Below are positions 17,688 to 26,053 of a stretch of DNA of 64,000 nucleotides, in pieces. The DNA comes from Candidatus Propionivibrio dominans (GTDB lineage Bacteria > Pseudomonadota > Gammaproteobacteria > Burkholderiales > Rhodocyclaceae). Location: the NCBI GenBank assembly GCA_016709335.1, contig JADJNC010000064.1, positions 1 to 64,000 on the forward strand, read 5' to 3'. The notes below the pieces were generated by a model. It was not told where the DNA came from, did not search any database, and worked only from the letters and a program-made list of their open reading frames with translations. How positions within the stretch are numbered: position 1 is the first letter of the stretch; every line of letters starts with the position of its first letter. A program made the translations under genes and the position numbers.

Positions 17688-19502
17688 ATGCGAACTCATT
17701 ACTGCGGTCAACTCGATTCACACACCATCGGCCAGGAAGTCACTCTTTGCGGCTGGGCGCAGCGTCGGCGCGACCACGGCGGCGTCATTTTCATCGACCT
17801 GCGTGACCGCGACGGTCTGGCTCAGGTGGTGTGCGACCCGGATCGCCCCGGGATGTTCGCCATCGCCGAATCGGTTCGCAACGAGTTCTGCCTGAAGATC
17901 ACCGGCAAGGTTCGCGCGCGCCCGGCCGGCACGGTCAACGCCAACATGCCGAGCGGCGAAGTCGAAATCCTCTGCCACGAAATCGACGTACTCAACCCCT
18001 CGGTGACGCCGCCGTTCCAGCTCGACGACGACAATCTCTCCGAGAACGTCCGCCTGCTGCACCGCGTGATCGACCTGCGCCGCCCGCAAATGCAGAAGAA
18101 CATGCAGTTACGCTACAAGACGGCGCGCGCCTTCCGCCGCTTCCTCGACGACGCCGGCTTCATCGACATCGAAACGCCGATGCTGACCAAGAGCACGCCG
18201 GAAGGCGCCCGCGACTACCTCGTGCCGTCGCGCGTGCATCCGGGCCAGTTCTTCGCCCTGCCGCAATCGCCGCAACTGTTCAAGCAACTGCTGATGGTTG
18301 CCGGTTTCGACCGCTACTACCAGATCACCAAATGTTTCCGCGACGAAGACCTGCGTGCCGACCGCCAGCCCGAATTCACCCAGGTCGATATCGAAACCTC
18401 GTTCATGAACGAGGATGAAATCACCGCACTGATGGAAGACCTGATCCGTACCGTTTTCAAGGAAGCGATCGGCGCCGACCTGCCCAATCCCTTCCCGCGC
18501 CTGAGCTATGCCGAAGCCATGCAGCGCTACGGCTCCGACAAGCCCGATCTGCGCGTTACGCTGGAACTCAGCGAAGTCACCGATCTTGTCAAGGACGTCT
18601 CCTTCAAGGTCTTTGCCAGTGTCGCCAACAGCGAGAACGGTCGCGTTGCCGCGCTGCGCATCCCGGGCGGAGCCACGTTGACCCGTGGCGAAATCGACGC
18701 TTACACGGTGTTCGTCGGCATCTACGGCGCCAGGGGGCTGGCCTACATCAAGGTCAACGATGTCACCCAGCTCAACGAGACCGGCCTGCAGTCGCCGATT
18801 GTAAAGAACCTGCATTCTGCTGCGCTGCAAGCCATTGTCGAGCGCACCGGCGCCCAGTCCGGCGACCTGCTTTTCTTCTGTGCCGACAAGGCCAAGGTCG
18901 TCAACGATTCGCTTGGCGCGTTGCGCGACAAGATCGGTCACGAAAAAGGCTTCCTCAACGGCAAGGCCTGGGAACCGCTGTGGGTCGTCGACTTTCCGAT
19001 GTTCGACTACGACGAAGAAAACAAGCGGTGGACGGCTTGCCACCACCCCTTCACCAGCCCCAAGGACGAGCATCTCGCACTGCTCGCCAGCGATCCGGGC
19101 AAGTGCCTGGCCAAGGCCTACGACCTGGCGCTCAACGGTTGGGAACTCGGCGGCGGCTCGGTGCGTATCCATCGCGCCGACATCCAGGAGCAGGTGTTCA
19201 AGGCGCTCGGCATCGGCGAGGAAGAAGCCCGGCTCAAGTTCGGTTTCCTGCTCGACGCCCTCAAGTACGGGGCCCCCCCGCACGGCGGCCTGGCCTTTGG
19301 TCTCGATCGCATCGTGACCATGATGACCGGTGCCGAGTCGATCCGCGACGTCATCGCCTTCCCCAAAACGCAGCGTGCCCAGTGCCTGCTCACCGATGCG
19401 CCGAGCGCAGTGGACGAAAAGCAGTTGCGCGAACTGCACATCCGCCTGCGCCAGAAAGTTGAAGTGCAAAGCGATTCGCCGGGCGAAGCCGGCAAGGCCT
19501 GA
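17688..19502 (+). CDS. aspS: Aspartyl-tRNA synthetase
   Basis: Class II synthetase of 604 residues, the bacterial type with an inserted GAD domain. It begins [20 protein letters not shown] (anticodon-binding OB fold). Motif 2 is seen in [20 protein letters not shown], and motif 3 in [19 protein letters not shown]. Whether it also charges tRNA-Asn cannot be read from the sequence alone. The frame extends upstream to 17613, but the ATG at 17688 is the conserved start. Four more genes follow in tight succession, so it is the main gene of an operon ending with nudB. Confidence 0.97.
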   Translation: MRTHYCGQLDSHTIGQEVTLCGWAQRRRDHGGVIFIDLRDRDGLAQVVCDPDRPGMFAIAESVRNEFCLKITGKVRARPAGTVNANMPSGEVEILCHEIDVLNPSVTPPFQLDDDNLSENVRLLHRVIDLRRPQMQKNMQLRYKTARAFRRFLDDAGFIDIETPMLTKSTPEGARDYLVPSRVHPGQFFALPQSPQLFKQLLMVAGFDRYYQITKCFRDEDLRADRQPEFTQVDIETSFMNEDEITALMEDLIRTVFKEAIGADLPNPFPRLSYAEAMQRYGSDKPDLRVTLELSEVTDLVKDVSFKVFASVANSENGRVAALRIPGGATLTRGEIDAYTVFVGIYGARGLAYIKVNDVTQLNETGLQSPIVKNLHSAALQAIVERTGAQSGDLLFFCADKAKVVNDSLGALRDKIGHEKGFLNGKAWEPLWVVDFPMFDYDEENKRWTACHHPFTSPKDEHLALLASDPGKCLAKAYDLALNGWELGGGSVRIHRADIQEQVFKALGIGEEEARLKFGFLLDALKYGAPPHGGLAFGLDRIVTMMTGAESIRDVIAFPKTQRAQCLLTDAPSAVDEKQLRELHIRLRQKVEVQSDSPGEAGKA

Positions 19503-19507
19503 AACTC

Positions 19508-19945
19508 GTGCTCCGGTTTACAGCCTTGCTCAGGCTGGCGCTGACTTTTGCGCTTTCTCTGGCGCTGGCCGGATTGTTCGCCATCGCCATTACGACGGCC
19601 GGAACGGCGCAAGCCCGCGAAGCCTATTACGGCGATAGCATCAGTTCGGTCAGTCTGGCCGAACTTCCACCCGAAGCGCGGCACACCCTGAAGCTGATCC
19701 AGCGCGGCGGCCCCTTTCCCTACCCGCACAAGGATGGCAGCACCTTCGGCAATTTCGAAAAACGTCTGCCCCGGCAAACGCGCGGCTACTACCGTGAATA
19801 CACCGTTCCAACGCCCGGCAGCCGCGATCGCGGCGCCCGGCGTCTGGTTGCCGGCAGCGGCCGCAGTGGCGATGTGGCCACCTCAGGCGAGTATTATTAC
19901 ACCGACGACCATTACCGCAGCTTCCGCCGGATACGCCAACCATGA
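19508..19945 (+). CDS. Secreted barnase-like guanyl-specific ribonuclease
   Basis: A 145-residue exported microbial RNase of the N1/T1 (barnase) family. Residues 1-36 form a long signal peptide ending AQA. The mature part has FPYPHKDGSTFGNFEKRLP, then YYREYTVPTPGSRDRGARR and TDDHYRSFRRI. By analogy to barnase the catalytic set is Glu in YREYT, the arginines of GSRDRGARR, and His in DDHYRSF, all present. The start is a GTG 5 nt after the aspS stop. The gene overlaps the downstream barstar gene by 4 nt, so toxin and inhibitor are co-translated. Confidence 0.85.
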   Translation: MLRFTALLRLALTFALSLALAGLFAIAITTAGTAQAREAYYGDSISSVSLAELPPEARHTLKLIQRGGPFPYPHKDGSTFGNFEKRLPRQTRGYYREYTVPTPGSRDRGARRLVAGSGRSGDVATSGEYYYTDDHYRSFRRIRQP

Positions 19946-20406
19946 CCCTGCAGCGAAACTCCAAGCCGACGTACGAGAAACAAGAGAACAACGGCACCGC
20001 CGGAATTTTCAGGCTGGCACGCAAGGATCTGCCGGCACTCCGGCAAGCCGCCGACGAGCTCAAACAGCACGTTTTCAGCGTCGACCTTGAAAACGCCCAC
20101 AATGTCCCCGGCTTCATCAAGGCATTAAGCCGTGACCTGGATTTCCCCGCCTGGTTTGGCGGCAATCTCGACGCGCTTCATGACTGCCTGACCGATTTCT
20201 CCTGGCAACCGGCTCCCGGCTACATCATTACGCTCAGCGGGAGCGAGTCGCTGCGCGCCAACCCCACCAGTTTTGCGGCATTCAACCAGGTACTCGCCAG
20301 CGCTGTCGAGGCGTGGCAGGCGAGGAACATCCCGTTCCGCGTCTTCTACCTGCACGACGACCCGCCCCCTGCCATCGGGCGAGACAGTTCTACCGGCAAG
20401 TCATGA
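19942..20406 (+). CDS. Barstar family ribonuclease inhibitor
   Basis: The 154-residue cytoplasmic protein carries the barstar fold: FSVDLENAHNVPGFIKAL, then FPAWFGGNLDALHDCLTDF, where the two aspartates correspond to those that contact barnase, and a C-terminal IPFRVFYLHDD strand. An N-terminal extension of about 45 polar residues precedes the domain. It has no signal peptide, so it would protect the cell from any RNase that fails export. It is linked by ATGA overlaps to the RNase before it and to nudB after it. Confidence 0.87.
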   Translation: MTLQRNSKPTYEKQENNGTAGIFRLARKDLPALRQAADELKQHVFSVDLENAHNVPGFIKALSRDLDFPAWFGGNLDALHDCLTDFSWQPAPGYIITLSGSESLRANPTSFAAFNQVLASAVEAWQARNIPFRVFYLHDDPPPAIGRDSSTGKS

Positions 20407-20876
20407 CGCGCTATAAACGACCGGTTTCGGTACTGGTCGTTATCCACACGCCCGATCTGCGCATCCTTCTGCTCGAACGCCGCTTGCACCCCGGCTACTG
20501 GCAATCGGTTACCGGCAGCCAGGAAGAAGGCGAAAGCCTGATCGCCTGCGCCGCGCGCGAAGTCGAAGAAGAAACCGGGATTGCCGCCAGTCAAAGCGAC
20601 TTCACCGACTGGCAACTTACCAACACCTTCGAGATTTTTGCCGAATGGCGACATCGTTACGCGCCCGGCATTACCCGCAACACCGAGCACGTTTTTTCAC
20701 TGGAAGTTGCGCAAGCCTTGCCGGTGAGCATCGCGCCGGACGAACACTTGAACTACCTGTGGCTGCCGTGGCGCGAAGCCGCCGAAAAATGTTTTTCCTG
20801 GAGCAACCGCGACGCCATCCTCATGTTGCCCGAGAAGACTGCTTTGATGAGCTTATCCAGGCACGCCGGACAGTAG
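20403..20876 (+). CDS. nudB: Dihydroneopterin triphosphate diphosphatase
   Basis: NudB hydrolyses dihydroneopterin triphosphate in folate synthesis. The 157-residue protein starts MTRYKRPVSVLVVIHTPDL and has a complete Nudix box: G of GSQEEGE, then REVEEETGI. The family hallmark YWQSVTGSQ precedes it. The ATG overlaps the barstar stop (ATGA). nudB directly follows aspS in many betaproteobacteria, so the RNase/barstar pair appears as an insert in an ancestral aspS-nudB pair. Confidence 0.92.
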   Translation: MTRYKRPVSVLVVIHTPDLRILLLERRLHPGYWQSVTGSQEEGESLIACAAREVEEETGIAASQSDFTDWQLTNTFEIFAEWRHRYAPGITRNTEHVFSLEVAQALPVSIAPDEHLNYLWLPWREAAEKCFSWSNRDAILMLPEKTALMSLSRHAGQ

Positions 20877-21089
20877 CAGCTACTGCCGGCTTCCATGACC
20901 AACAACCCGGCCGGCTTTTCCAAGCACCAACAGGTCTGCAAGCCCGCAACGGCGCCGCAGTCAAACGCGCCGCGCCGCAACCGGCGCACACACTATTCCT
21001 TGCTTCCTGTTCAAGGGCCATGGTTTTATCCGTTAATCCTGGAAACCGTATTCAGGCGTGACCGTCGCAACACAGCGAGGGGGTTTGCC

Positions 21090-21112
21090 CCCTTCTCCCC
21101 GCGGGAGAAGGG
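21090..21112. terminator. Hairpin in the nudB-bufC intergenic region
   Basis: A perfect 10-bp inverted repeat (CCCTTCTCCC / GGGAGAAGGG) with a 3-nt loop lies 214 nt past nudB and about 60 nt past the restored end of the convergent bufC-like gene. No U-run follows on either strand, so termination would be Rho-aided or the element is simply a repeat. The rest of 20877-21172 holds nothing I can support. Confidence 0.4.
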
Positions 21113-21172
21113 CCGGGGATGAGGGCTTACGATATCGGCATCACGCTCAACTGCGGTTTTAAGGTTTGTAGC

Positions 21173-21936
21173 TTAATTCTTTACCAGCAAACCGTCGACT
21201 ATCCAGCGCTGCAACAATCCGGCGGCTGTTGTCGCCGGATCGGGCTCGCCGGTCTCGGCAGTGCCGTACAGCATTCGGCAAAGCGGGCACCCTTAGCCAG
21301 CGTTCGCAAGGCCGCGACCTCGACAGGCTCGGCAGAACGCCAGAGGCATTCAAGTTCGGGCCGCCAGACCAGCAACACATGAGCCAAAGGCTCGGGGGCT
21401 TCAGTCTCCGCTTCCGCGTCTTCGTTAAGCGCGCGCCAGATCGGCTCGACGGCCCAGTTCAGGTCGACCAGGCGCAACGAAGGCAACAGCGCAAAGCGCC
21501 GCTGCGGCCACTGCTCTGGCGCCAGAGCGGCCAGATCGGCTAGCGTCAGTGGCGGGGCTCCTGCGGCGTCGAAAGCGCCGCGTATTGCCCAGTCCATGCG
21601 CGCCACATCGGCCAGCGCCGGGTGCGGCAGACGCTCCGGTACGGCATCGAGAAAGGCCGTCAGTTCATCGCCAAACCAGCGGATCGAACGAAAACGCGAA
21701 GGGTGCGCGTCAATGTAGTCGCGCGCCAGTTCGGCAAACGCCTCGTCGCCAAGCGCGCGATGCAGCACCGGGAAGTTGTCGCGCAGCGCCGACAGCAGGC
21801 GCGCGCGATAAGCCATCAGATACAGCCCAAGACCGCCGGCAATCTCGCGCCCTTCGGCAACAAACAGGCCGGGTGCGAAATCCTCGGTCAGCACGGCACG
21901 CTGGAAGCGGCGCTGCAATTCACCCGTGGCACTCAT
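21173..21936 (-). pseudogene. DUF2063 (BufC/HvfC-like) gene with C-terminal frameshift
   Basis: From [20 protein letters not shown] the gene reads through a normal DUF2063 domain (DNFPVLHRALGDEAFAELAR, ALADVARMDWAIRGAFDAAG). It then leaves frame near 21265 and would end at 21199 with an unrelated tail (245 residues). One base added near 21265 restores ETGEPDPATTAAGLLQRW and a stop at 21173, giving 254 residues. The 764-nt span is one base short of a whole number of codons. DUF2063 proteins partner DUF692 oxidases. The gene overlaps the DUF692 gene by 4 nt. A truncated but partly functional product is possible because only the tail is lost. Confidence 0.78.
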
Positions 21937-22778
21937 GCCGCCTGCCTCTGTTCGGCCAAAACCCGCTCTGCCACCAGGCGAACGGCATCCAGCTCGGCGA
22001 TCAATTCGCCGAGCGACGGAATATGATCGTCGCGTTCGATCATCGTGGGCACCGCACCGAACCGGCGCACGCTGTAGGCGTAAAGGTCCCACACCGCATC
22101 GCAGATCGGATGGTCGTGCGTATCGATGATGTAATCGCCGTGATCCTCGTGGCCGGCGAGGTGGATCTGGCGCACCGCCGCCGCCGGAACCGCGTCGATA
22201 AAAACCCGCGGATCGAAGCCGTGATTGACGCTACTGACGTAAATGTTATTCACGTCAAGCAGCAACTGGCAACCGGTGCGCGCCACCAACTCGCCGATGA
22301 ACTCCCACTCGCTCATTTCGTCAGCGCGATAGCTCACATAGCTGGAAACATTTTCGAGCAGGAAGGGGCAGCCGAGCAGATCCTGAACCTGCGCCACGCG
22401 TGGTGTCAGATGGCGCAGCGTCGCCTCGCTGTAGGGGAGGGGCAGGAGATCGTGCAGATTCAGCGAATCGGTTCCCGTCCAGCATAAATGATCGGACACC
22501 CAGGCCGGTTCGACGCGCTCGACGAGCGCCTTGAGCTGGCGCAGATAATCGCTATCGAGCGGATCGGTGCTGCCGATCGAAAGCGAAACGCCGTGCATCA
22601 CCATCGGGTAATCGCGGCGGATTCGATCGAGAAAATGCAATGGCTTGCCGCCATCGACCAGATAGTTCTCGGAAATGATTTCAAGCCAGTCGACGCGCTG
22701 AGGTGAAGCGACAAAGTCGCTGTAGTGTTCAGTCCGCAGACCCACACCGAAACCTTGCACCGCCTTGCTCATCGGCAT
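21933..22778 (-). CDS. bufB: DUF692 multinuclear non-heme iron oxidase (BufB/MNIO-like)
   Basis: This TIM-barrel family (MNIO) modifies cysteines in ribosomally made peptides, for example to oxazolone/thioamide in methanobactin and thiooxazoles in bufferins. The 281-residue protein has the expected metal-ligand segments: [57 protein letters not shown], and [15 protein letters not shown]. It lies 60 nt after a cysteine-rich exported peptide and overlaps a DUF2063 gene by 4 nt, the standard precursor-oxidase-partner order. Substrate is inferred to be the upstream peptide. Confidence 0.88.
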   Translation of the reverse strand: MPMSKAVQGFGVGLRTEHYSDFVASPQRVDWLEIISENYLVDGGKPLHFLDRIRRDYPMVMHGVSLSIGSTDPLDSDYLRQLKALVERVEPAWVSDHLCWTGTDSLNLHDLLPLPYSEATLRHLTPRVAQVQDLLGCPFLLENVSSYVSYRADEMSEWEFIGELVARTGCQLLLDVNNIYVSSVNHGFDPRVFIDAVPAAAVRQIHLAGHEDHGDYIIDTHDHPICDAVWDLYAYSVRRFGAVPTMIERDDHIPSLGELIAELDAVRLVAERVLAEQRQAA

Positions 22779-22838
22779 CTCCCTTGAATTCCTGTGAATA
22801 GGCCGCCACGGCGTTAGCCAGGGCGGCCAGCAAGCTGC

Positions 22839-23099
22839 TTACTTGGCGACCTTGCCGCCGGCGTCCGTACATTCCTTGGCGCTGGCCTTGCTCACCCAGC
22901 CCTGGCCCTTGCAGCCATTCTGGCCCTTGCACTCGTTCTTGGCCGTTTTGCACTCCGATGTTCCCTTGCACGAATTGATGCCGGTGCAATGTACCGTGCC
23001 GCCTTCAGCCGCCTGGGCGACAGGGGCCATGATGCCACCCGTGGCGAAAAGGGCAGCCGCCGCAGCAGCCAGAGCAATACCGGATAATTGATTTGACAT
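22839..23099 (-). CDS. bufA: Cysteine-rich exported bufferin-like precursor peptide
   Basis: The 86-residue protein starts MSNQLSGIALAAAAAALFATG, a signal peptide ending VAQA. The mature part has six cysteines spaced in a KG-rich, low-complexity pattern (HCTGINSC, KGTSEC, NECKGQNGC, AKECTDAGGK). This resembles the bufferin peptide class with many evenly spaced cysteines, proposed to bind copper after MNIO-dependent modification. An AAGGAGA site lies at the proper distance. The frame is open to 23165 but the later ATG gives the signal peptide. It is first in the operon with DUF692 and DUF2063 genes and has its own ECF-like promoter. Confidence 0.82.
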   Translation of the reverse strand: MSNQLSGIALAAAAAALFATGGIMAPVAQAAEGGTVHCTGINSCKGTSECKTAKNECKGQNGCKGQGWVSKASAKECTDAGGKVAK

Positions 23100-23169
23100 G
23101 ATGAGTCTCCTTGATATGATGGGGTAGAGGAAAAGCCGGCCGACCGCTAACGGCATTACCGACACTGAT

Positions 23170-23198
23170 TAGACGGCGAGCGATATGAATAACTTACA
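23170..23198 (-). promoter_or_regulatory. Candidate ECF-sigma promoter of the first bufferin locus
   Basis: On the minus strand TGTAAG (23193-23198), 17 nt, then CGTCTA (23170-23175) lie about 70 nt before the peptide start. The pattern matches the promoter found before the ECF sigma gene (TGTAAC-N17-CGTTTT). The -35 overlaps a TTACA-N5-TGTAA dyad at 23194-23208, whose right half could serve a divergent promoter (TGTAAA-N18-CGTTTA) for the VTT gene. Confidence 0.55.
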
Positions 23199-23280
23199 CT
23201 CAATGTAAACTATTTTTTGTCACGCGCCGTTTACTTTTATAAACAACAAGTTAAAAAATTAATACGCCTGTGAAAGTGCC

Positions 23281-23847
23281 ATGCAGCAATACAAACGACT
23301 GCTTGCCGTCATTCTTTTTCTCGCGCTGCTGTTTGCCGTCTTTGAGCTATCCGGCCTGCATGATCATTTCAACCTGGCATTCCTGAAGCATCAAATTGAC
23401 GAAAACCGGCTCACCGGCCTGTTGATTTTTGTCCTGCTGTTTGCCCTGGGCAATCTGATCCAGATCCCCGGCTGGCTGTTTCTGGCCGCCGCTGTGCTGA
23501 CTCTCGGGCGAAGCTGGGGAGGACTCGCCACCTATGTTACCGCCTGCATATCCTGCGTACTGACGTTTTTCACCATCCGGTTGATCGGCGGCGACGCCCT
23601 GCGCCAATTGCAGGACAAAACCGCCGTGCGCATCCTCGCCCAGCTCGACGCCCAGCCGATCAGAAGCGTCGTCCTCCTGAGAGTGCTGTTCCAGACCGTA
23701 CCCGCCCTAAACTATGCCCTTGCATTGTCCGGTATCGGGTTCCGGCAGTACCTCACCGGGACCCTGCTCGGCCTGCCACTGCCGATTGCGCTGTATTGCC
23801 TGTTTTTTGACTATCTGGCCAGAGCGTTGAAGCTACCGGGGTTTTGA
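23281..23847 (+). CDS. VTT-domain (TVP38/TMEM64, DedA-like) membrane protein
   Basis: The 188-residue protein has about five hydrophobic segments and the VTT core: GNLIQIPGWLFLAAAVLTLG, then a cytoplasmic stretch and VLLRVLFQTVPALNYALALSGIGFRQYL, where the family has its conserved arginine and glycine residues. VTT/DedA proteins are linked to phospholipid flipping and membrane homeostasis; some TVP38-type genes lie near metal resistance genes. It is divergent from the bufferin peptide gene and shares a 181-nt AT-rich promoter region with it. A tie to metal stress is inference from that position only. Confidence 0.8.
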   Translation: MQQYKRLLAVILFLALLFAVFELSGLHDHFNLAFLKHQIDENRLTGLLIFVLLFALGNLIQIPGWLFLAAAVLTLGRSWGGLATYVTACISCVLTFFTIRLIGGDALRQLQDKTAVRILAQLDAQPIRSVVLLRVLFQTVPALNYALALSGIGFRQYLTGTLLGLPLPIALYCLFFDYLARALKLPGF

Positions 23848-24053
23848 TTTTCGATGGCAAGCCCCTGATCGGTGCATGCTGACCTTGCTTCATCTGTTGT
23901 CATTTGAAACCGGCTGACTTACAAAAAAATCTTCGGCTCAAGCAATGTGCTTTGACTCTGAAACCTCAGTTTAGCTTGATGCCAATATCGTTAGTCCCCA
24001 ACCCTAACCTTTCTCTCGCAGGGCTAGCGTATGCACACATCTCAATATGGCTC

Positions 24054-24080
24054 GTCATTCCGGCGCAAGCCGGAATCCAG
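24054..24080. repeat. REP-like palindrome, CATTCCGGCGCAAGCCGGAATCC type
   Basis: The perfect stem ATTCCGG/CCGGAAT around CGCAAG recurs in this window at 29527-29546 and 52408-52427. All three copies are intergenic and share the flanking CCAG, so it is a dispersed extragenic palindrome family. Confidence 0.75.
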
Positions 24081-24140
24081 TCAAACTTGGCATTGCGGCG
24101 GTCGCGATTAACTGCGGTTTCAAGTTTGAATGATGAATGT

Positions 24141-24149
24141 TGCTAGAAT
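24141..24149 (+). promoter_or_regulatory. Extended -10 promoter of the Kelch gene
   Basis: TGCTAGAAT fits TGnTAnAAT, which can work without a -35 box. It would start transcription near 24156, about 70 nt before the Kelch ATG at 24225. No better promoter was found in the gap. Confidence 0.4.
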
Positions 24150-24224
24150 ATCTCTTCCAGTAATTGGAGCCTGTCGCCCAGTCCCGCCCTGTTTTATTCA
24201 CCTACCTCACGAAAAGGATAAATC

Positions 24225-25262
24225 ATGCCAATCGATCCGATCAGAAAACGGCTTGGCTCCATAGCAAAAATAAGCGGGAAACGGCGACTGACTGCGTGGG
24301 AGCGTTTGCTGCTGGGCAAAGACGTCATCACCTACGCGCTCGGAGATCTCACCTGGATGGCGACCCCCCAGATGAGCTGGCCCCGTTGGGGCGTTGATGC
24401 CTTTGTGCTACAGAACAAAATATGGGTCGTGGGTGGTTACCATCAAGACGGTTCAATAGCCGACATTGAAGTCTTCGACACGGCGACACGCCTGTGGACT
24501 AGCATTCCCTACCCCTTCACTTACTTTGGACAAGCGTTTGTGACCACAAGTAACGGATTGCTCTATGCGATCGGTGGGCTTGAAAGCTGCCAATCCCTTG
24601 TCTCACCGGTGGAGGAATACAACCCGGTGACTGGGCTGGTGACCCAGAAAGCAGCTATTCCAACGCCCTGCTACAACCCTGGAATTGCCTCCACGTCGAA
24701 TGGAAAAATTTATGTTATGGGAGGGTGCCAGCCGCCGATCTCCAACCCGGGCGGACCACCCAGCGCCGTTCTCGACACGGTACAGATATTCAATCCACAG
24801 ACCAATACCTGGAGCGTTGGCACTCCCCTGCCATCGCCGCGCCATCAAGCGTCGGCGGTTGCGGCACCCGATGGCAAGATTTACGTGATGGGTGGCTTTG
24901 ACGGACATGCGGAGTTCAACCGCGTCGATGTCTACACACCGCAAACGAACTCCTGGCAAGCGGCAACTCCCATGCCAACAGCCAGACGCTGTTTCGCCTC
25001 GGCACTGGCCAGCAACGGAAAAATCTATGCGATTGGCGGACTCAACGGAGCAAGCTCACTCACCACCGTTGAAGCATTTACCCCGGCAAGCAACGCCTGG
25101 AAATCCTGCGCACCGCTAGCGGCAGGGCGCTGGTACCTCGGTGTCGCAGCATTCGGAGCCAAACTCTATGCGTGCGGCGGTTTCATGAGGAGCGGCAATT
25201 ATCAGCCCGACAACGCGAATGTCAGTGCACTGGCGATCGTTGAGGAAGGCACCATCCAGTAA
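24225..25262 (+). CDS. Kelch-repeat beta-propeller protein
   Basis: A 345-residue protein made of five or six Kelch blades. Diagnostic GG pairs and downstream Y/W residues are seen in KIWVVGGYHQDGSIADIEVF, LYAIGGLESC, GKIYVMGGCQPP, GKIYVMGGFDGHAEFNRVDV, GKIYAIGGLNGASSLTTVEA, and KLYACGGFMRSG. Spacing is close to 48 residues per blade. There is no signal peptide; the first 60 residues are basic and unlike the blades. Kelch propellers bind proteins or ligands and some are enzymes (mutarotases), but nothing here identifies a substrate. It lies alone between the two bufferin loci; the repetitive nature makes the family call firm, the role open. Confidence 0.85.
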   Translation: MPIDPIRKRLGSIAKISGKRRLTAWERLLLGKDVITYALGDLTWMATPQMSWPRWGVDAFVLQNKIWVVGGYHQDGSIADIEVFDTATRLWTSIPYPFTYFGQAFVTTSNGLLYAIGGLESCQSLVSPVEEYNPVTGLVTQKAAIPTPCYNPGIASTSNGKIYVMGGCQPPISNPGGPPSAVLDTVQIFNPQTNTWSVGTPLPSPRHQASAVAAPDGKIYVMGGFDGHAEFNRVDVYTPQTNSWQAATPMPTARRCFASALASNGKIYAIGGLNGASSLTTVEAFTPASNAWKSCAPLAAGRWYLGVAAFGAKLYACGGFMRSGNYQPDNANVSALAIVEEGTIQ

Positions 25263-25446
25263 GCTCTACGAAGGGGTCGCGTTTTTAGGAATGAATTGCA
25301 ATTTTTGGTAATCAAGGGAAGACAAGGGAAGATTCGTTACGTTGATGTACCAAGGCACTAAATCGCGGCTCCTATGACGCATAAAGCGGACAATAATCAA
25401 TGCCGATTTTATCCTTTCAGCGACTCGATCAGCCGAAGGCAGTCAT

Positions 25447-25950
25447 TTAGTGCGCACTTCCCCAGCGCTGCTTCAACCAGTAATCCAGCGACCAGCGCCC
25501 CGGCCCGTGAAAGAGGATGACCAGCAGTAGCGCGCCCCACAACACATGATCCTGCCGGCCGAGATCGGAAAGATCGGCGTAGGAAATAACGGCAACGACA
25601 TTCATCACCGACAGACCGGCTGCACCAAAGCGTCCAGCCAGGCCGAGTGCGAGTAGGATGGGCAAGCCGAGCTCGCCGGCGGTACCCATGAGGGCTGCCA
25701 GTTCCGGCGGCAGGACGGGCACCTGATACTCGTACTGGAAGAGCGCCACCGTCGAGCTCCAGTCCTGGATCTTGGTCAGGCCGGATTTGAAGAATACGCT
25801 GGCGACATAAAGCCGGATGGCCAGATCGAAGAGCGGCGTCAGCCAGCGCTCGATCAGGGCAATGCTGCGTTGTGCGAAGGAGAGCAGGGCTCCGGCGGTG
25901 CCGGCCAGCGGTGTGGAGGAAGTCGATCCGGTGAGGGAAGCATCGTTCAT
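25447..25950 (-). CDS. DoxX family membrane protein
   Basis: The 167-residue protein has four transmembrane helices (from about residue 43) and the DoxX signatures LYVASVFFKSGLTKIQDW and FHGPGRWSLDYWLKQRW. DoxX-type subunits are membrane quinone-linked or redox-associated proteins, and a DoxX gene is a frequent fourth member of DUF2282-DUF692-DUF2063 operons. Here it ends such an operon, 103 nt after the DUF2063 gene. The gap holds a palindromic repeat and an AAGGAG ribosome site. A role in regenerating the oxidase or handling electrons for maturation is inference. Confidence 0.85.
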   Translation of the reverse strand: MNDASLTGSTSSTPLAGTAGALLSFAQRSIALIERWLTPLFDLAIRLYVASVFFKSGLTKIQDWSSTVALFQYEYQVPVLPPELAALMGTAGELGLPILLALGLAGRFGAAGLSVMNVVAVISYADLSDLGRQDHVLWGALLLVILFHGPGRWSLDYWLKQRWGSAH

Positions 25951-26013
25951 TTTTTTCTCCTTGAGTCAGTCGATGAGATGGTGATTCGTTTCGCGCTTGC
26001 GGTGGGTGCAGAT

Positions 26014-26048
26014 GTCGGGTTACGGCCTGTTGGCCTGACCCGACCTAC
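26014..26048. repeat. Palindrome of the GTCGGGTTA-TAACCCGAC family
   Basis: GTCGGGTTACGGCC and GGCCTGACCCGAC form an imperfect hairpin between the DUF2063 and DoxX genes. Related units lie at 31283-31354 (inverted pair) and 47203-47232. This copy lies within an operon and is the most diverged of the family. Confidence 0.6.
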
Positions 26049-26053
26049 CCGAG

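Larger units (their letters stand above)
23848..24224. other. Intergenic region with one REP-like palindrome
   Basis: No gene is supported in this 377-nt stretch. It carries a REP-like element at 24054-24080 (ATTCCGG-CGCAAG-CCGGAAT core) and an extended -10 box at 24141-24149 for the Kelch gene. The remainder shows no hairpin or frame that I can defend. Confidence 0.5.

Noticed and set aside
18108..19469. A 453-codon open frame on the minus strand inside aspS
   Set aside because: It is fully antisense to a conserved synthetase and shows no family features; GC-rich third positions make long antisense frames common here.
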